This document shows, in pieces, positions 5,092 to 6,543 of a stretch of 6,543 bases of DNA. This DNA is from Alphaproteobacteria bacterium. Lineage in GTDB: Bacteria > Pseudomonadota > Alphaproteobacteria > Reyranellales > Reyranellaceae. The DNA lies in the NCBI GenBank assembly GCA_005884705.1, contig VBAF01000196.1, forward strand, positions 1 through 6,543, in the 5' to 3' direction. The stretch's first letter is position 1. Each line of letters opens with the position of its first letter. Under the pieces are notes generated by a model. The model made no database searches and had not been told where the DNA came from. It saw only the letters and a list, made by a program, of their open reading frames with translations. Made by a program: the position numbers and the translations under genes.

Positions 5092-6543
5092 CCGCGCGCC
5101 TCGGCGAGCCGCTGGGCCTGGACGACGCTGAGCGCCGTCATGTTGAGGATGCCGCGCGCCGTCACCGACGGCGTCAGCACGTGGGCCGGCCGCGCGGTGC
5201 CGAGCAGCATCGGCCCGATATGCAGGCCGTCGGCGGCGGTCTTCAGCAGGTTGAAGGCGATGTTGGCCGCATCGAGGCTGGGACAGATCACCAGGTTCGC
5301 CGCGCCCTTCAGCCGGGAGTTGGGGAACACGCTCTGGCGGACCTCGGGATCGAGGGCTGCGTCGCCATGCATCTCGCCGTCGACCTCGAGCGCGGGCGCC
5401 CGGCGATGCAGCAGCGCCACCGCCTCGGCCATCTTGCGCGCCGAGGGATGGTCGGAGCTGCCGAACAGCGAATGCGACAGGAGCGCCACCCGCGGCTGGA
5501 TGCCGAAGCGCAGGACGGCGTCGGCCGCGAGCAGGGTGATCTCGGCGATCGTCTCGGCGTCGGGATCCTGGTTGACGTACGTGTCGGCGATGAACAACGA
5601 GCGCGTCGGCATCACCAGCATGCTGAGCGCCGCCATGTGCCGGGTGCCCTCGCCCAGCCCGATCACGTCGCGCACATGATTGAAATGGGTGCGGAAGCGG
5701 CCGTAGGCGCCGGCGATCATGGCATCGGCGTCGCCGAGATGGACGGCCAGCGCCGCGATCAGGGTCGGGCTCGAGCGCACCAGGTTGCGCGCCGTCGGTT
5801 CGGTGACGCCGCGCCGCTCCATCAACGCATGGTAGGCGCCCCAGTAGCGGTCGTAGCGCGTGTCGCTCGACGGATCGATCAGCTCGACGTCGGTGCCGGG
5901 ACGGAAGCGCAGGCCCAGGCGCTCGGCGCGGCGGCGGATGATCTCCGGCCGGCCGATCAGGATAGGCGTCGCCACGCGCTCGTCGAGGATGACCTGGGTG
6001 GCGCGCAGCACGCGATCGTCCTCGCCGGCGCTGAAGATCACCCGCTTGGACGTGGCGCGCGCCTGCTCGAGCACCGGCCGCATGACCAGGCCCGACTTGA
6101 AGACGAACTGGTTGAGCTGCTGGCGATAGGCGTCGAAATCGGCGATCGGGCGGGTCGCCACGCCCGACTCCATGGCGGCCTTGGCGACCGCCGGGGCGAG
6201 CTCGACGATCAGCCGCGGATCGAACGGCTTGGGAATGATCTGGTTGGGCCCAAAGCCGCCGACCGCCTCGCCGAAGGCGCGCGCGACGACCTCGGACGGC
6301 TCCTTGCGCGCGAGCTCGGCGAGCGCCTTCACACAGGCGATCTTCATCTCGTCGTTGACCGTGGTGGCGCCGACGTCGAGCGCGCCGCGGAAGATGTAGG
6401 GAAAGCAGAGGACGTTGTTGACCTGGTTGGGATAGTCGCTGCGGCCGGTCGCCATGATGGCGTCGGAGCGGACCGCGGCCACCGCCTCGGGCGTGATCTC
6501 GGGGTTGGGATTGGCAAGCGCGAAGATCAGCGGCTTGGCGGCC
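5088..6543 (-). CDS. maeB: NADP-dependent malic enzyme with C-terminal phosphotransacetylase-like domain, 5' end cut by window
   Basis: The enzyme decarboxylates malate to pyruvate with NADP+ and a divalent metal, supplying NADPH and pyruvate from the TCA cycle. The window holds the last 484 residues of a protein usually near 750-770. Fragment residues 1-12 (AAKPLIFALANP) and 26-43 (SDAIMATGRSDYPNQVNN) end the malic-enzyme NAD(P) domain, with the conserved asparagines near the malate site. From about residue 150 the protein is a phosphotransacetylase fold: VIFSAGEDDRVLRA, then VALLSHSLFGSSD, DGEMHGDAAL and NLVICPSLDAAN. The SHSLFGSS segment replaces the STKGS/STGTSG-type loop of true phosphotransacetylases and matches the MaeB form, where the domain is thought to be regulatory (acetyl-CoA sensing) rather than catalytic. 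An in-frame GTG at 6482 is internal, because malic-enzyme sequence continues upstream of it. The stop overlaps the mgtE start. Confidence 0.95.
   Translation of the reverse strand, partial: AAKPLIFALANPNPEITPEAVAAVRSDAIMATGRSDYPNQVNNVLCFPYIFRGALDVGATTVNDEMKIACVKALAELARKEPSEVVARAFGEAVGGFGPNQIIPKPFDPRLIVELAPAVAKAAMESGVATRPIADFDAYRQQLNQFVFKSGLVMRPVLEQARATSKRVIFSAGEDDRVLRATQVILDERVATPILIGRPEIIRRRAERLGLRFRPGTDVELIDPSSDTRYDRYWGAYHALMERRGVTEPTARNLVRSSPTLIAALAVHLGDADAMIAGAYGRFRTHFNHVRDVIGLGEGTRHMAALSMLVMPTRSLFIADTYVNQDPDAETIAEITLLAADAVLRFGIQPRVALLSHSLFGSSDHPSARKMAEAVALLHRRAPALEVDGEMHGDAALDPEVRQSVFPNSRLKGAANLVICPSLDAANIAFNLLKTAADGLHIGPMLLGTARPAHVLTPSVTARGILNMTALSVVQAQRLAEARG

Noticed and set aside
3625..5679. 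A 684-codon plus-strand open frame antisense to mgtE and maeB
   Set aside because: It is a compositional shadow. The product is rich in His, Arg, Ala and Asp with no recognisable domain, while the minus strand encodes two clear full-motif proteins over the same bases.
6480..6482. GTG as the start of a stand-alone phosphotransacetylase-like gene
   Set aside because: The frame continues upstream with malic-enzyme sequence (KPLIFALANPNPEITPE) to the window edge, so the codon is internal.

Overview
The window is GC-rich bacterial chromosome in which every supported gene lies on the minus strand, so the story reads from high to low coordinates. The NADP-malic enzyme/phosphotransacetylase fusion, the MgtE magnesium channel, an isovaleryl-CoA dehydrogenase and a WHG-type TetR regulator next to an acyl-CoA ligase suggest an alphaproteobacterium (Rhodospirillales or Hyphomicrobiales style). 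That placement is inferred from gene content and composition only, and I would not name a genus.

Layout, in transcription order. (1) 6543-5088: the C-terminal two thirds of maeB, with its 5' end outside the window. (2) 5091-3730: mgtE, whose start codon overlaps the maeB stop (ATGA), so the two are probably one translationally coupled unit. (3) 3729-3364: a 366-base intergenic region with no convincing gene. It holds a duplicated 10-mer, a 69-base inverted repeat with 19-base arms, and a 12-base perfect palindrome. (4) 3363-2191: isovaleryl-CoA dehydrogenase, followed after 3 bases by (5) 2187-1822, a small unrecognised protein with four predicted membrane segments. (6) 1821-1784: a 38-base gap holding a near-perfect 23-base palindrome over a likely promoter. 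(7) 1783-1187: a TetR-family regulator. (8) 1190-1: an acyl-CoA ligase, also overlapped ATGA-style by the regulator and cut by the window edge.

Functionally there are two blocks. The maeB-mgtE block joins a divalent-metal-dependent malic enzyme (malate to pyruvate, NADPH) to a Mg2+ channel. The other block handles acyl-CoA chemistry: the dehydrogenase oxidises isovaleryl-CoA in leucine breakdown, and the TetR-ligase pair looks like a self-regulated unit activating a carboxylic acid to its CoA ester. The palindrome beside tetR is the clearest regulatory signal. I did not find a defence system, mobile element, CRISPR array or RNA gene. Most of the window is ordinary core metabolism, and the points worth a second look are regulatory and contextual.
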